Shown: positions 1 to 7,438 of the stretch, one piece after another
Numbering within the stretch: position 1 is the stretch's first letter
Layout of the letters: each line of letters opens with the position of its first letter
Assembly: GCF_001870735.1 (NCBI RefSeq)
Contig: NZ_MORL01000033.1
Location: forward strand, 1-39,074
Source: Arsenicibacter rosenii
GTDB lineage: Bacteria; Bacteroidota; Bacteroidia; Cytophagales; Spirosomataceae
DNA: 39,074 nt
Direction: 5' to 3'
Notes under the pieces: generated by a model
The model's input: only the letters and a program-made list of their open reading frames with translations
Databases searched by the model: none
What the model was told of the DNA's origin: nothing
Translations under genes and position numbers: made by a program

Positions 1-125
1 GATTGGCCTATTTTTTTTAAGGGATATGTATAGTGTTTTCTATACCATAGCGTCCGGGTTAAGTGAATAATTGACTATTTACTATACGATTTTGCTCGTC
101 AAACAGACTATTAATCCCATTGAAT

Positions 126-1178
126 TTATTGACATCCGTTTCCTCTGATCAGTATTTGTGTTTCCTGAATGCGGTACGAAGCGTTAATGGACCGGCAAAT
201 CAGGTTTAGAATGTCGTATAAGGCCATGCCATTCACATCGCCGGTAAACATGCAGCGGCCTAGTTTCTGATTTCCGATGGTAATCGGAATCCCATACAGC
301 TGGCTCAAATGGGAGGCTATGATGCTGACCGGCATGTCCCGGAACTGAAGTTGTTCCTTACCGACGCCGGCCTGAACCAGCTGTGGGCGTTCTACCAGAC
401 TCACGGTTAAATCGTTGCCCTGTTCGTCATACAAAACCCGTTGGTTGGGTAAAATGATGACTTCATCTTTGGCCGGTTCCTTCAGCGAAAGCACGGGTTT
501 GGTGGTTTTAGTCACCGAAACCTTACCGGATACGACGTCGACCTCCACGGATTTTTGGTCGGTCCGTTCCTTAATCCAGAAACTTGTCCCTAAGACGTGT
601 GTCCGTGTTTTTCCGGTTAAAATCCGGAAAGGCCAGTTCGGATTGCGTTTTACATCAAAAAAGGCCTGGCCATGCAGCGTCACTTCCCGAACCGGCCATT
701 CAGGGTCTATCGCGTATTCGAGGCGGCTGCCGGGCAGCAGCGAAACCCACGAACTATCCGGCAAATGCACCCAGACTGGTTTATCGGTTGTATTTTGCCG
801 GCTTACCCATTCTTTGGTGCCTGAGTGAAACGGAAGCAACTCATTGCGAACACCCCAAACGGCAAAGACGACCAGCAGCACCGTTAACACCCCGATCGGA
901 ATATACCAGCGCGGGGCTTTCTCTTCCGGTTCCGGAGCGGTCTGAGCGGCAATTTGTTCCCAGAGCTCCTCCAGCGTTTCGGGCTTAACAGAGGTGTTTT
1001 CGGCTTCGTGAAGCTGCTGAATGATTACGATGGCTTCAGCCATGGTTTCGTCCTGCTCCGGAAAATTCTGGCGTATCCGTTGCCAGTACCGATCACTGGC
1101 TTCGGTCGGGTTAAGCACCCACTGAAGAAAGTAATCATCCTGTAAGTAATCCTGAACGGTATAACGCTGATAATCCAT
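126..1178 (-). CDS. FecR-family anti-sigma / sigma regulator
   Basis: A FecR-like inner-membrane regulator of about 350 residues that should bind the ECF sigma factor encoded just upstream (1256-1867). A cytoplasmic N-terminal part of about 90 residues is followed by one membrane segment (around residues 92-113, hydrophobic WYIPIGVLTVLLVVFAVWG). A periplasmic FecR domain follows (motifs VSLLPGSRLEY, VTLHGQAFFDV, THVLGTSFWI), and then a C-terminal secretin/TonB short N-terminal-like domain (around 275-345, VSIIASHLSQLYGIPITI), as in Bacteroidota FecR proteins with DUF4974. The ATG at 1178 is preferred over the in-frame TTG at 1184. In this phylum such pairs usually precede a SusC/SusD-type transport operon, which would lie to the left of the window. 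Family assignment is solid; the signal sensed is unknown. It appears to be host DNA outside the mobile element. Confidence 0.93.
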   Translation of the reverse strand: MDYQRYTVQDYLQDDYFLQWVLNPTEASDRYWQRIRQNFPEQDETMAEAIVIIQQLHEAENTSVKPETLEELWEQIAAQTAPEPEEKAPRWYIPIGVLTVLLVVFAVWGVRNELLPFHSGTKEWVSRQNTTDKPVWVHLPDSSWVSLLPGSRLEYAIDPEWPVREVTLHGQAFFDVKRNPNWPFRILTGKTRTHVLGTSFWIKERTDQKSVEVDVVSGKVSVTKTTKPVLSLKEPAKDEVIILPNQRVLYDEQGNDLTVSLVERPQLVQAGVGKEQLQFRDMPVSIIASHLSQLYGIPITIGNQKLGRCMFTGDVNGMALYDILNLICRSINASYRIQETQILIRGNGCQ

Positions 1179-1255
1179 GAACAATCCGGTTTGACTGCTT
1201 CCAGAAAGAAGTGCTGAAAACGGAAGGATTGTACTGTACCGATTGAAAAAAAATT

Positions 1256-1867
1256 TCAGCAGTAGAGGCCCAGCAGGCAGAGCAGAGGAATTTGAATGGC
1301 GAAATCCAGCTTTTTCCGGAGCTGAACCAGGCTGACATGCAGGAGGTTGCGGACAGATTGTTCCCGCATGTTCATGACCGCAGCCGTTTGCTGATGATTC
1401 AGGTTCTGATAAAAACGCAGGTGAATAATTTCCTGCTGGCGGGGCGCTAACCGTGCAATGGCTTCCTGTAGTTTTTCCGACCGTTCGGCATCCAGTTCCG
1501 ATTTAATGAGTACAGATTCATGCGATTGTTCGGCATAGCCAGCTGCATTGATTAGCGCAAGATCGGTTTGCTGATCGTGTAGTTTTACCGACCGGGCAAT
1601 TTTATGACGCAGAGCGCCGAGCAGGTACAGTTTTACCTGTTCGACATCCTGAGTAAGGTTATCCCGGCGATGCCAGAGCTCAACGAACAAATCCTGCACA
1701 TTGTCCTTGACCAGGTCCTCGTTCGCGGTCAGTTTGCGGCCATACTGAATCAACGCCGCGCAATGGCGCTGGTAAATCAGCCCAAGTGCCTGATAGTTGC
1801 CGGCAGTAAGTTGTTGCCATAAATAGGCATCGTCGTGGAGTGAGGAAGGGCCTTTTTTATAGTCCAT
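1256..1867 (-). CDS. ECF-type RNA polymerase sigma factor
   Basis: A 203-residue sigma-70 family factor of the ECF (FecI-like) class. Region 2 lies at about residues 22-92 (LIYQRHCAALIQYGRKL through FVELWHRRDNL). Region 4 lies at about 130-188 (LAPRQQEIIHLRFYQNLNHQQTA), with the typical helix-turn-helix reading NHQQTAAVMNMREQSVRNLL. It is transcribed towards the fecR-like gene, 77 bp away, so the two form the usual sigma/anti-sigma pair in which FecR controls sigma release. The C-terminal tail after region 4 is short and hydrophobic (FAIQIPLLCLLGLYC), which is seen in some Bacteroidota ECF factors. The ATG at 1867 is the start. A TAnnTTTG-type box sits 30 bp upstream. Confidence 0.94.
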   Translation of the reverse strand: MDYKKGPSSLHDDAYLWQQLTAGNYQALGLIYQRHCAALIQYGRKLTANEDLVKDNVQDLFVELWHRRDNLTQDVEQVKLYLLGALRHKIARSVKLHDQQTDLALINAAGYAEQSHESVLIKSELDAERSEKLQEAIARLAPRQQEIIHLRFYQNLNHQQTAAVMNMREQSVRNLLHVSLVQLRKKLDFAIQIPLLCLLGLYC

Positions 1868-1896
1868 GGCAGACCGGATAATAATGTTGAGTTCTC

Positions 1897-1904
1897 CAAA
1901 ATTA
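1897..1904 (-). promoter_or_regulatory. Putative Bacteroidota -7 box of the sigma gene
   Basis: Read on the minus strand the sequence is TAATTTTG, matching the Bacteroidota primary-sigma -7 consensus TAnnTTTG. It lies 30 bp upstream of the sigma gene ATG (1867). No exact TTTG -33 box is present at the expected 19-20 bp spacing, so this is a weak call based on one box and position. Confidence 0.35.
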
Positions 1905-2364
1905 GAAATTTGTCGATTGCCAACTCACTGATATTCAAAATTTAGTTGCCTATAAATGTTTCAACGCAAAATAAAAGTTTACAAATTGATAATAAACCGA
2001 TATGTTTTTTTGATTTACCAGGTGGGCTAAAAAAGGTTATTTACACGGCAGAGATGGTAAATTTGTAAGTAAGGTGCTGATTATGAGTTTTTTGAACAGA
2101 TAAACTAAAAAACAAAGGATGACCGGAAAACTAATAGAAACTTTATATCCGGTACAGAAAGAAAACTGTGCAAACGTTTGTACAAGGAACCTGATAATTG
2201 TCCGGAACACGCATCCTGAAGCCTTTGAGGCCCGTTTTTTTACTACCGGCCAGATAATCAGGCCGTAATTTTCAGGCACACCTGACAGTGATACTTCAGG
2301 TATACCCGGAGCATTAACCGCAAGGTAAAAATCAGCTACCACTAATTTAGACGCAACAAGAAAT

Positions 2365-2422
2365 GCATACTTATTGTGGGATTGTTATGCTTTTTAACAA
2401 TATAATACACTTATAAGTATGC
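2365..2422. repeat. Nested inverted repeats upstream of integrase
   Basis: An outer perfect 10-bp inverted repeat (GCATACTTAT at 2365-2374 and ATAAGTATGC at 2413-2422) encloses an inner perfect 7-bp inverted repeat (ATTGTTA at 2381-2387 and TAACAAT at 2395-2401). The two share nearly the same centre. The block ends 13 bp before the integrase ATG. It could be an operator controlling the integrase, an arm or core site bound by the recombinase, or an mRNA hairpin. The sequence shows the symmetry; the role is inference. Confidence 0.6.
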
Positions 2423-2435
2423 TAATCAAAAAAGA

Positions 2436-3722
2436 ATGGCGATCTCGGTACGTTACCGGCTGCGGCCGCCGAAAAAGGGGCAGACCTACTCTAACCCGCA
2501 CGTTTTACAGTGTCGTATAACGGTGAACGGTACCCAGGATTCCGGGTTTTCGGCGGTCTGGAAAAATGAGAAAATTATGGTCAATCCCGCTAAATGGAAA
2601 TGTGACCAGCAACGGACGAGCCAGCGGGACGACCCGGCCAATGAACTGATTGACGGACACCGGTCGGCGATCAGGGAGGTGCACCGTAACCAGGTGGCCA
2701 GGGGCTGGACGCCGACGAAGGATTCAGTCAAGTACGAATTTATCGAAGGCATTGAGCCGGAGCTGAAGCCGGACGGGTCGTTTTACTTCCGGGCGTGGGA
2801 TAGCAGCCCCAAACCGGTTGACCGGCGGATCAGTGAAGAGTCCGCCATAACGGAGGCCCTGGCGGCGTACTACATTCAGTTCTGCGGGAACTACGCCAAA
2901 GAACGCAAGGAACGATGGCAATACGTGCAGCGGCTGCTGATACGGTACCTGGAGGAGACGCATCAGCCGGATCTGCCCTGTTACAAGGTTAATGCAGGCT
3001 GGGCACGCCGGTTTCATGCGTGGCTCCAAACAATAGATACCGGGCGATGGAAAAACCGGAAGATTTCCCCGGCCCACGCCTCAACGATGCTCTACCGGAT
3101 CGGGTCCGTACTGGACTGGCTGGTCGAGGAGCAGCTGCTGATCAGCAATCCGATCAACAGTATCAAATGGCCGGCCTACCAGCAGAAGGAGGTTATCTTT
3201 CTGGAGCAGCATCACATCGACCAGGTGCTGGCCATGCAGGTAAGGGGTGCTAACTTTTCGGCGCACTGGTGGTTCAAGCTGATGATGTTGACCGGTATGG
3301 ATTACCCGGACGCGAAGCTATATGCGCAGAACCGGCAGAAATACGAGTCCCCCACGCTGGATGGTACCGGGGTAATTATTTCAGGTCTTCGGCTGAAGCC
3401 GCCGCACGTTCAGTACGATATACCGAAACTGCCGCAGGTGGACGCGCTGTTTGCGGAGGTGACCGGGATTCCGGAGCCTAACTCTCACCAGACGCTGTAC
3501 AGCTATCTGTACACGTTGCAGGATATGCTGGGCTTTGAGAAACGGATTACGATGAAGACGGCCCGGAAAACGGCGGGTGTGATGTTTCTGTATGCGGGCT
3601 ACACGATAGCCGAGGTGTCCCGGATCCTGGGCCACAAGAGCATCAGCACAACCGAAAAATACTACGTGAAGGTTACCCGCCGGATTGTGGAATCTGGTAT
3701 GAAGCGGGTTAATAACAGGTAG
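2436..3722 (+). CDS. int: Tyrosine recombinase / integrase
   Basis: A 428-residue phage/ICE-type site-specific recombinase that should integrate and excise the element. A Bacteroidota-type N-terminal arm-binding region (about 1-110) is followed by a SAM-like core-binding domain (about 135-245, including YAKERKERWQYVQRLLIRYL) and the catalytic domain (about 250-428). Box II retains R377 (KTAR) and H400 (ILGH), and the nucleophile is most likely Y409 (TTEKYY). The first catalytic Arg position is Asp289 (TGMDYPD), and the usual His of HxxR is Lys374. Loss of the first Arg is known in CTnDOT-like integrases, where Ser replaces it, so this does not prove inactivity. A strong terminator follows immediately, isolating the gene from the early operon. 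Confidence 0.92.
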   Translation: MAISVRYRLRPPKKGQTYSNPHVLQCRITVNGTQDSGFSAVWKNEKIMVNPAKWKCDQQRTSQRDDPANELIDGHRSAIREVHRNQVARGWTPTKDSVKYEFIEGIEPELKPDGSFYFRAWDSSPKPVDRRISEESAITEALAAYYIQFCGNYAKERKERWQYVQRLLIRYLEETHQPDLPCYKVNAGWARRFHAWLQTIDTGRWKNRKISPAHASTMLYRIGSVLDWLVEEQLLISNPINSIKWPAYQQKEVIFLEQHHIDQVLAMQVRGANFSAHWWFKLMMLTGMDYPDAKLYAQNRQKYESPTLDGTGVIISGLRLKPPHVQYDIPKLPQVDALFAEVTGIPEPNSHQTLYSYLYTLQDMLGFEKRITMKTARKTAGVMFLYAGYTIAEVSRILGHKSISTTEKYYVKVTRRIVESGMKRVNNR

Positions 3723-3724
3723 AA

Positions 3725-3754
3725 AAAAGGCCCGGCAACCTGCCGGGCCTTTTT
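3725..3754 (+). terminator. Rho-independent terminator after int
   Basis: A perfect 9-bp stem (GGCCCGGCA at 3729-3737, TGCCGGGCC at 3741-3749) with a 3-nt loop is flanked by an A run and followed by TTTTT. The A/T flanks make it potentially bidirectional. It starts 7 nt after the integrase stop. A second symmetric hairpin (TTTTTCAAT at 3750-3758 with ATTGAAAAA at 3763-3771) follows directly and contains an ATTGTAAT half-site like those in the downstream control region. Confidence 0.92.
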
Positions 3755-3900
3755 CAATTGTAATTGAAAAAGGAAGCCGTATTTTTGCCTGTTTATACCA
3801 TTATTAATGCGCCTATATATTATCCACATATTTTTTTTAGATTACTAATACTTGATAATCAATCTTTTAGGAAAAATTACTAATAATCGCAATTATTTTT

Positions 3901-3961
3901 ATTGTAATTACAATTACAAATAATATATTTGCATTGTAGTTGTGATACAGGAAATTGTAAT
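3901..3961 (+). promoter_or_regulatory. Early-operon promoter with overlapping operator
   Basis: TATATTTG at 3924-3931 matches the Bacteroidota -7 box TAnnTTTG. Exactly 19 bp upstream lies ATTG (3901-3904), one base from the -33 consensus TTTG. The -33 box is part of a perfect 14-bp palindrome, ATTGTAATTACAAT (3901-3914). Related half-sites occur as ATTACAAA at 3913-3920 and ATTGTAAT at 3954-3961, with a further ATTGTAAT at 3757-3764 in the post-terminator hairpin. A regulator bound here would block the promoter of the operon starting at 3992. No repressor gene is visible in the window. Confidence 0.6.
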
Positions 3962-3991
3962 CGCAGTTGTACTCTTAATTCTAAAAGATTT

Positions 3992-4264
3992 ATGAACCTA
4001 ACAGTAACCAATCCAGACGAGCTACGCGCTCAGCTGTCAGCGCTGAAGGCCGACGGCGAAGACATGCAGGCGGTCAACCGGATCGTCGGCGAAGCCCGGG
4101 AAAAGCTACACACCCTGGGCTATTCGAAAGAAAAATCAATCTACCTGTTTGCGCGGGGCGGATATCCGGAGGCCGAACTGGAAGAGAACCTGAAGGACGT
4201 CGCAAGACTGACTACGAAACTTCAGGCGGCCGAAGAGCCGGCCTCGGTTCCTTATCCGCTTTAA
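3992..4264 (+). CDS. Hypothetical protein, first gene of early operon
   Basis: A 90-residue acidic protein of unknown function, the first gene after the putative early promoter. It is predicted to be mostly helical (DELRAQLSALKADGEDMQAV, REKLHTLGYSKEKSIYLFAR). The ATG at 3992 is chosen because the longer reading would begin with TTG inside the promoter -7 box. A hairpin with a short T run follows the gene. I do not recognise the family; its position suggests an early regulatory or takeover role, which is inference. Confidence 0.7.
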   Translation: MNLTVTNPDELRAQLSALKADGEDMQAVNRIVGEAREKLHTLGYSKEKSIYLFARGGYPEAELEENLKDVARLTTKLQAAEEPASVPYPL

Positions 4265-4310
4265 GCGTCCCCGGTTCCCGAAGTACAATCCAGAAAAAAA
4301 ATCAGATCAC

Positions 4311-4336
4311 GGGCGGGGAAGAGCCGCCCACTTTTT
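4311..4336 (+). terminator. Hairpin with T run, possible attenuator
   Basis: A 6-bp GC stem (GGGCGG at 4311-4316, CCGCCC at 4324-4329) with a 7-nt loop is followed within two bases by TTTTT. It lies between the 90-residue gene and the next gene. It may partly terminate the first transcript or stabilise its 3' end. Confidence 0.45.
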
Positions 4337-4347
4337 CAGAATCCGTC

Positions 4348-5202
4348 ATGGATACCCGGACAATCCCCCAAAACGCGCTCGTTGCCGGCATCAGCGCGCT
4401 GGCCAGTCACCTCACCAATGCCGAACCGGAGACTACGTTTCTCCACCTGCTTACCTACAAAAGCCCCTCAGTAGAGGTCTTACAGAAATTAATGCTTAAC
4501 AGCCTGACGGCCGAGTATGCGCTGCGGGTTACCTCGCTGGTAAACGATGGCGAGTACCTGGAGCAGTCCGCAGCCTGGACGTTCCCGCAGGTGTATTACA
4601 GTATGTTCTTCAGTGCGCGGGCGTTCCTGCTGACAACGGGCCAGGATGAGGCCAACGAGGAGACGGTGCGGACGCTGATCGGAACGGGCGTGGCTCGCGG
4701 CTACTACCCGGAGGCAATCGGGTTTTACGCCTGCGGACCGTTCGGGAACTACAAAATCAACCGGCTCCCGTTTGCGCAGTACGATACCGAGAGCCAGGCC
4801 CCGACAAACGAAAATATCTGGCAGTTTGACATCGGGCGGCTGCTGTGGTCAACACGCGGCCGGCAGTATCAGGCAATGCGTACCCGGATGGGGTTCCCGC
4901 AGGGGAATTTAAGCCCGGAGGCCAACAAGGAGGTGTCGAAAAACATGGGGTATACCACGTTCATGGACATTATTACCCGTCTGGGGCGTTCGGCAGCGGA
5001 TACACTGGATCTTACCGGCACGTCGGTGGCAGAGTTTCACCGGAATCTGCTGGTGATCGTAAATTTTGTGAACTGGGTGCACGAGGCCCATATCTGCCGG
5101 GCGATCGGTAAGGATGCCTTTCTGAAGATCATTGACGGCCTGCCGTACCATCTGCAAAACGAGTACCTGCAAACGCGTTTCACGTCCATTCTTTCTGCAT
5201 AA
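4348..5202 (+). CDS. Hypothetical protein, early operon
   Basis: A 284-residue protein of unknown function with mixed helix-rich sequence. A segment at about residues 78-96 (QVYYSMFFSARAFLLTTG) recalls the first helices of HEPN-type proteins, but the RxxxxH active motif of HEPN nucleases is not evident, so no function is assigned. No signal peptide or clear membrane segment is seen. It starts 83 bp after the preceding gene and is followed 6 bp later by the next. Codon use matches its neighbours. Confidence 0.75.
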   Translation: MDTRTIPQNALVAGISALASHLTNAEPETTFLHLLTYKSPSVEVLQKLMLNSLTAEYALRVTSLVNDGEYLEQSAAWTFPQVYYSMFFSARAFLLTTGQDEANEETVRTLIGTGVARGYYPEAIGFYACGPFGNYKINRLPFAQYDTESQAPTNENIWQFDIGRLLWSTRGRQYQAMRTRMGFPQGNLSPEANKEVSKNMGYTTFMDIITRLGRSAADTLDLTGTSVAEFHRNLLVIVNFVNWVHEAHICRAIGKDAFLKIIDGLPYHLQNEYLQTRFTSILSA

Positions 5203-5208
5203 CTCCCC

Positions 5209-5409
5209 ATGAATACGACACAGCCAAAAGAATTGGTACAACGATTTCTTGCCGCTGACCGGAAAGTGACCCGGATTGAAGAAAGCGGCGGCGTCTGGGT
5301 TGAAGGGTATGGGAAAACGGGCACCTCAAAAGAGTATGACGAAGCCCTTTTGCACGCACAGGAGCTATACGCCGAACTGGAAGCGCAAGGCATTAACCCT
5401 TTCGAATAG
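5209..5409 (+). CDS. Small hypothetical protein
   Basis: A 66-residue acidic protein starting 6 bp after the stop of the 284-residue gene, so probably translated from the same message. It has a short beta-like part (VTRIEESGGVWVEGYGKT) followed by a helix (YDEALLHAQELYAELEAQG). I do not recognise the family. Confidence 0.65.
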   Translation: MNTTQPKELVQRFLAADRKVTRIEESGGVWVEGYGKTGTSKEYDEALLHAQELYAELEAQGINPFE

Positions 5410-5411
5410 AC

Positions 5412-5678
5412 ATGAAACGGACGTACAAAGACCTTAATAATGACCAGTTAGCCGCCCTGCACCGGGCGGCGCTGGGTCTGCCTGTAGAAGTAACGGTAAC
5501 AGTTTACCGGGAGATGGAGAACACAGGTGTTCACCCCTTCGTCTCGACACATCACTCAGAAGACGAGGCCGTGCTGTTCTGGTGGAACCATGACAATGCA
5601 CTGTCAACTGACGCTGGTATGCAGGACATTAACTATCTGGCTGCGGCTGATCTGGCCCGTCAGTTCGGAATAGCATAA
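5412..5678 (+). CDS. Small hypothetical protein
   Basis: An 88-residue protein starting 2 bp after the preceding stop. The sequence has a helix (DLNNDQLAALHRAALG), a beta-like segment (EVTVTVYREMENTG) and an aromatic/acidic stretch (SEDEAVLFWWNHDN). No known domain is recognised. Tight spacing supports it being a real member of the early operon. Confidence 0.65.
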   Translation: MKRTYKDLNNDQLAALHRAALGLPVEVTVTVYREMENTGVHPFVSTHHSEDEAVLFWWNHDNALSTDAGMQDINYLAAADLARQFGIA

Positions 5679-5707
5679 GACTTTCACCTTTAATTTCTCA
5701 AAATACA

Positions 5708-6361
5708 ATGTCAGAGCAAAAAACAACCCTGAACGATCAGGCAGTTAATCCGTATCAGAAATTTCAGCAAGGCGCAGCCGTAACGGCGATGCTGGATGAG
5801 AGTAAGCGCCGTTTCAAGTACCTGGAAGGGCACCCACGGCAGTACCGGTTTGATGCCAAAGAGGGCCAATTTAACATCAACGGGGCCGAGAAGCTGGGAA
5901 ATACCCTTACGTTTCAGCCGATAGCGTGGCGGATCTTTACTGACAACATCCTCAACATGGGGACGAAGAACTGGGCGGAGATTTTCTTCGTCGATGATAA
6001 AAACTGCGTATCAGCGCTGCTTTTTCACGGCTATTCGGTGGACAACATTTTCCGGCTGATTGAGCCGCTATTCTATGACGATCTTACCCTTGCGGATGTG
6101 ATCATTACGGCGGTGGCGGAGAAGAAGGAAAACAATAAGATCCAGCCCAAAGGGATCTACCACATTGCCTCATTCTCATACAAGCTCGGAACACCTGAGC
6201 GCACGGCCGAACTGAAGCAGTTCGCGCAGGAACACAAGATTTTCCGGCAGGAAACACTGACCGATATTGCCAACATCAAAACGGCATTCAATTACTACAA
6301 TCCGTTTGCGGCGATGGGTGACGATACCGACATCATCCAGATTCCCCCTACTGTCGGGTAA
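5708..6361 (+). CDS. Hypothetical protein, early operon
   Basis: A 217-residue soluble protein with a starting ATG preceded by an A/T-rich leader typical of Bacteroidota ribosome binding regions. It mixes beta-like segments (WAEIFFVDDKNCVSALLFHG, GIYHIASFSYKLG) with helices, and ends in an acidic tail. The position in an early replication operon and the overall composition would fit a DNA-metabolism accessory protein, but no motif supports a specific role. A hairpin follows at 6382-6403. Confidence 0.72.
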   Translation: MSEQKTTLNDQAVNPYQKFQQGAAVTAMLDESKRRFKYLEGHPRQYRFDAKEGQFNINGAEKLGNTLTFQPIAWRIFTDNILNMGTKNWAEIFFVDDKNCVSALLFHGYSVDNIFRLIEPLFYDDLTLADVIITAVAEKKENNKIQPKGIYHIASFSYKLGTPERTAELKQFAQEHKIFRQETLTDIANIKTAFNYYNPFAAMGDDTDIIQIPPTVG

Positions 6362-6381
6362 GCAACAACAACTAATGAACG

Positions 6382-6403
6382 GGCCCGGCTATCCGGTCGG
6401 GCC
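6382..6403 (+). terminator. Intergenic GC hairpin, weak terminator
   Basis: An 8-bp stem (GGCCCGGC at 6382-6389 with GTCGGGCC at 6396-6403, one G-T pair) and a 6-nt loop lies between the 217-residue gene and the methyltransferase. The following bases are only moderately T-rich (GCTTAAACTTTTC), so it may attenuate or protect message rather than terminate fully. Confidence 0.4.
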
Positions 6404-6421
6404 GCTTAAACTTTTCACAAA

Positions 6422-7162
6422 ATGACAATTGATCAGGTAATAGCAGAATGCACCATTGAGGGTAATGTGGTTAAGCTCCCCGTCATCCAGTTAGAACGGA
6501 AAGTGTATATGGAGACGGCTAAACGTCTGGAAGGTATAGGCGGAAAGTGGAACCGGAAACTGGGAGGCTTTCTGTTCAAAGGCGATCCGTCGGCACTTTT
6601 GGGCCGCGTTCAGTCCGGGGAAAAAGTGAACCTGAAAAAGGACTTTCAGTATTTCCCTACTCCTGAGGGACTTGCAAAACGTCTGGTTGATATGGCTTTC
6701 ATTGATTGGCATCACAGAGTACTGGAACCGTCAGCCGGGCAGGGTGCAATCGTTAAGGCGATAGTTGAACAGGAGCCGCAGATTAGCGTTGATTGCTTCG
6801 AATTGATGGAGGAAAATGCGGTTGAGCTGGCAAAAGTGACCGGCGCACGTATTATCGGTTCTAACTTCCTGGAGTCTATTCCGGCTATCACCTGCGGTAT
6901 TTATGACAGGATAATAGCGAATCCTCCTTTTTCGAAAAACCAGGACATTGACCATATCCGGCACATGTATGACTATCTGGCTCCGAAGGGAAGACTGGTA
7001 ACAATTGCATCCGTACACTGGCACTTTGCAAAAGGCCGGAAAGAGCTGGATTTTAAAAACTGGCTCAATCGTCTGGACTCAGAAATCATCGCTGTAGAAA
7101 GGTCTGCCTTTAAAACAAGTGGTACGGAGGTCGAAACCTGTATTGTGATTATTGACAAGTAA
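6422..7162 (+). CDS. N6-adenine-type DNA methyltransferase
   Basis: A 246-residue SAM-dependent methyltransferase of the class that methylates DNA amino groups. A short N-terminal module (about 27-60, with GGKWNRKLGG) precedes the catalytic Rossmann domain. Motif I is LEPSAGQGA (about 101-109), an acidic residue ends the second strand (VDCFELMEEN), and the catalytic motif IV is NPPF (167-170, in DRIIANPPFSKNQD). Phage and plasmid proteins of this type are orphan methyltransferases that may protect the element from host restriction or mark its DNA. No cognate restriction gene is next to it. Target sequence is not predictable here. It could instead act on another N-containing substrate, but NPPF favours adenine or cytosine N4. 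Confidence 0.88.
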   Translation: MTIDQVIAECTIEGNVVKLPVIQLERKVYMETAKRLEGIGGKWNRKLGGFLFKGDPSALLGRVQSGEKVNLKKDFQYFPTPEGLAKRLVDMAFIDWHHRVLEPSAGQGAIVKAIVEQEPQISVDCFELMEENAVELAKVTGARIIGSNFLESIPAITCGIYDRIIANPPFSKNQDIDHIRHMYDYLAPKGRLVTIASVHWHFAKGRKELDFKNWLNRLDSEIIAVERSAFKTSGTEVETCIVIIDK

Positions 7163-7168
7163 GTATTA

Positions 7169-7438
7169 GTGGAGGAGCTGACCGAGAAAGAAAAAGCGGC
7201 CGTCCTGAAGCGGTTTATGCGGGAGCATTTCCCGTTTACGCCGCTGAGAAAAGCCGGACTTTTCACGCCCGAAATGCGGGGCGATTACAAGGCGCAGGCG
7301 GAGAGGATATGCAGCCGGCTTGGCCTGAAAACGGTATTTGAATACGGCGCTGAGCCAATTGCCTGTCACATATCCTACGCCGGAAAGCGCCCCGAAAACG
7401 AACCTTTTACTACTATCATTCCATCAATTTATGAATAA
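7169..7438 (+). CDS. Small hypothetical protein (GTG start)
   Basis: An 89-residue basic protein that begins with GTG 6 bp after the methyltransferase stop and overlaps the start of the next gene by 8 bp. The N-terminal half is helical and charged (EELTEKEKAAVLKRFMREHF). I do not recognise a domain. The overlaps on both sides support translation. Confidence 0.6.
   Translation: MEELTEKEKAAVLKRFMREHFPFTPLRKAGLFTPEMRGDYKAQAERICSRLGLKTVFEYGAEPIACHISYAGKRPENEPFTTIIPSIYE

Larger units (their letters stand above)
1868..2435. other. AT-rich junction, probable left element boundary
   Basis: This 568-bp stretch separates divergent genes: the host sigma gene (minus) and the integrase (plus). It is clearly more AT-rich than its surroundings. 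I see no convincing gene in it; a 101-codon minus-strand frame at 2037-2342 has no protein-like features. No tRNA is recognisable. Because the integrase is the first element gene, the left attachment site most likely lies here, but the core cannot be defined without the right end. The last 70 bp hold a nested inverted repeat (described separately). Confidence 0.5.

Noticed and set aside
2037-2342. 101-codon minus-strand frame in the junction region
   Set aside because: No protein-like features, AT-rich non-coding context and no matching promoter; it looks like a chance open frame.
4348-5202. HEPN-type RNase for the 284-residue protein
   Set aside because: One helix looks HEPN-like (YYSMFFSARAFLL), but no RxxxxH catalytic motif is found.
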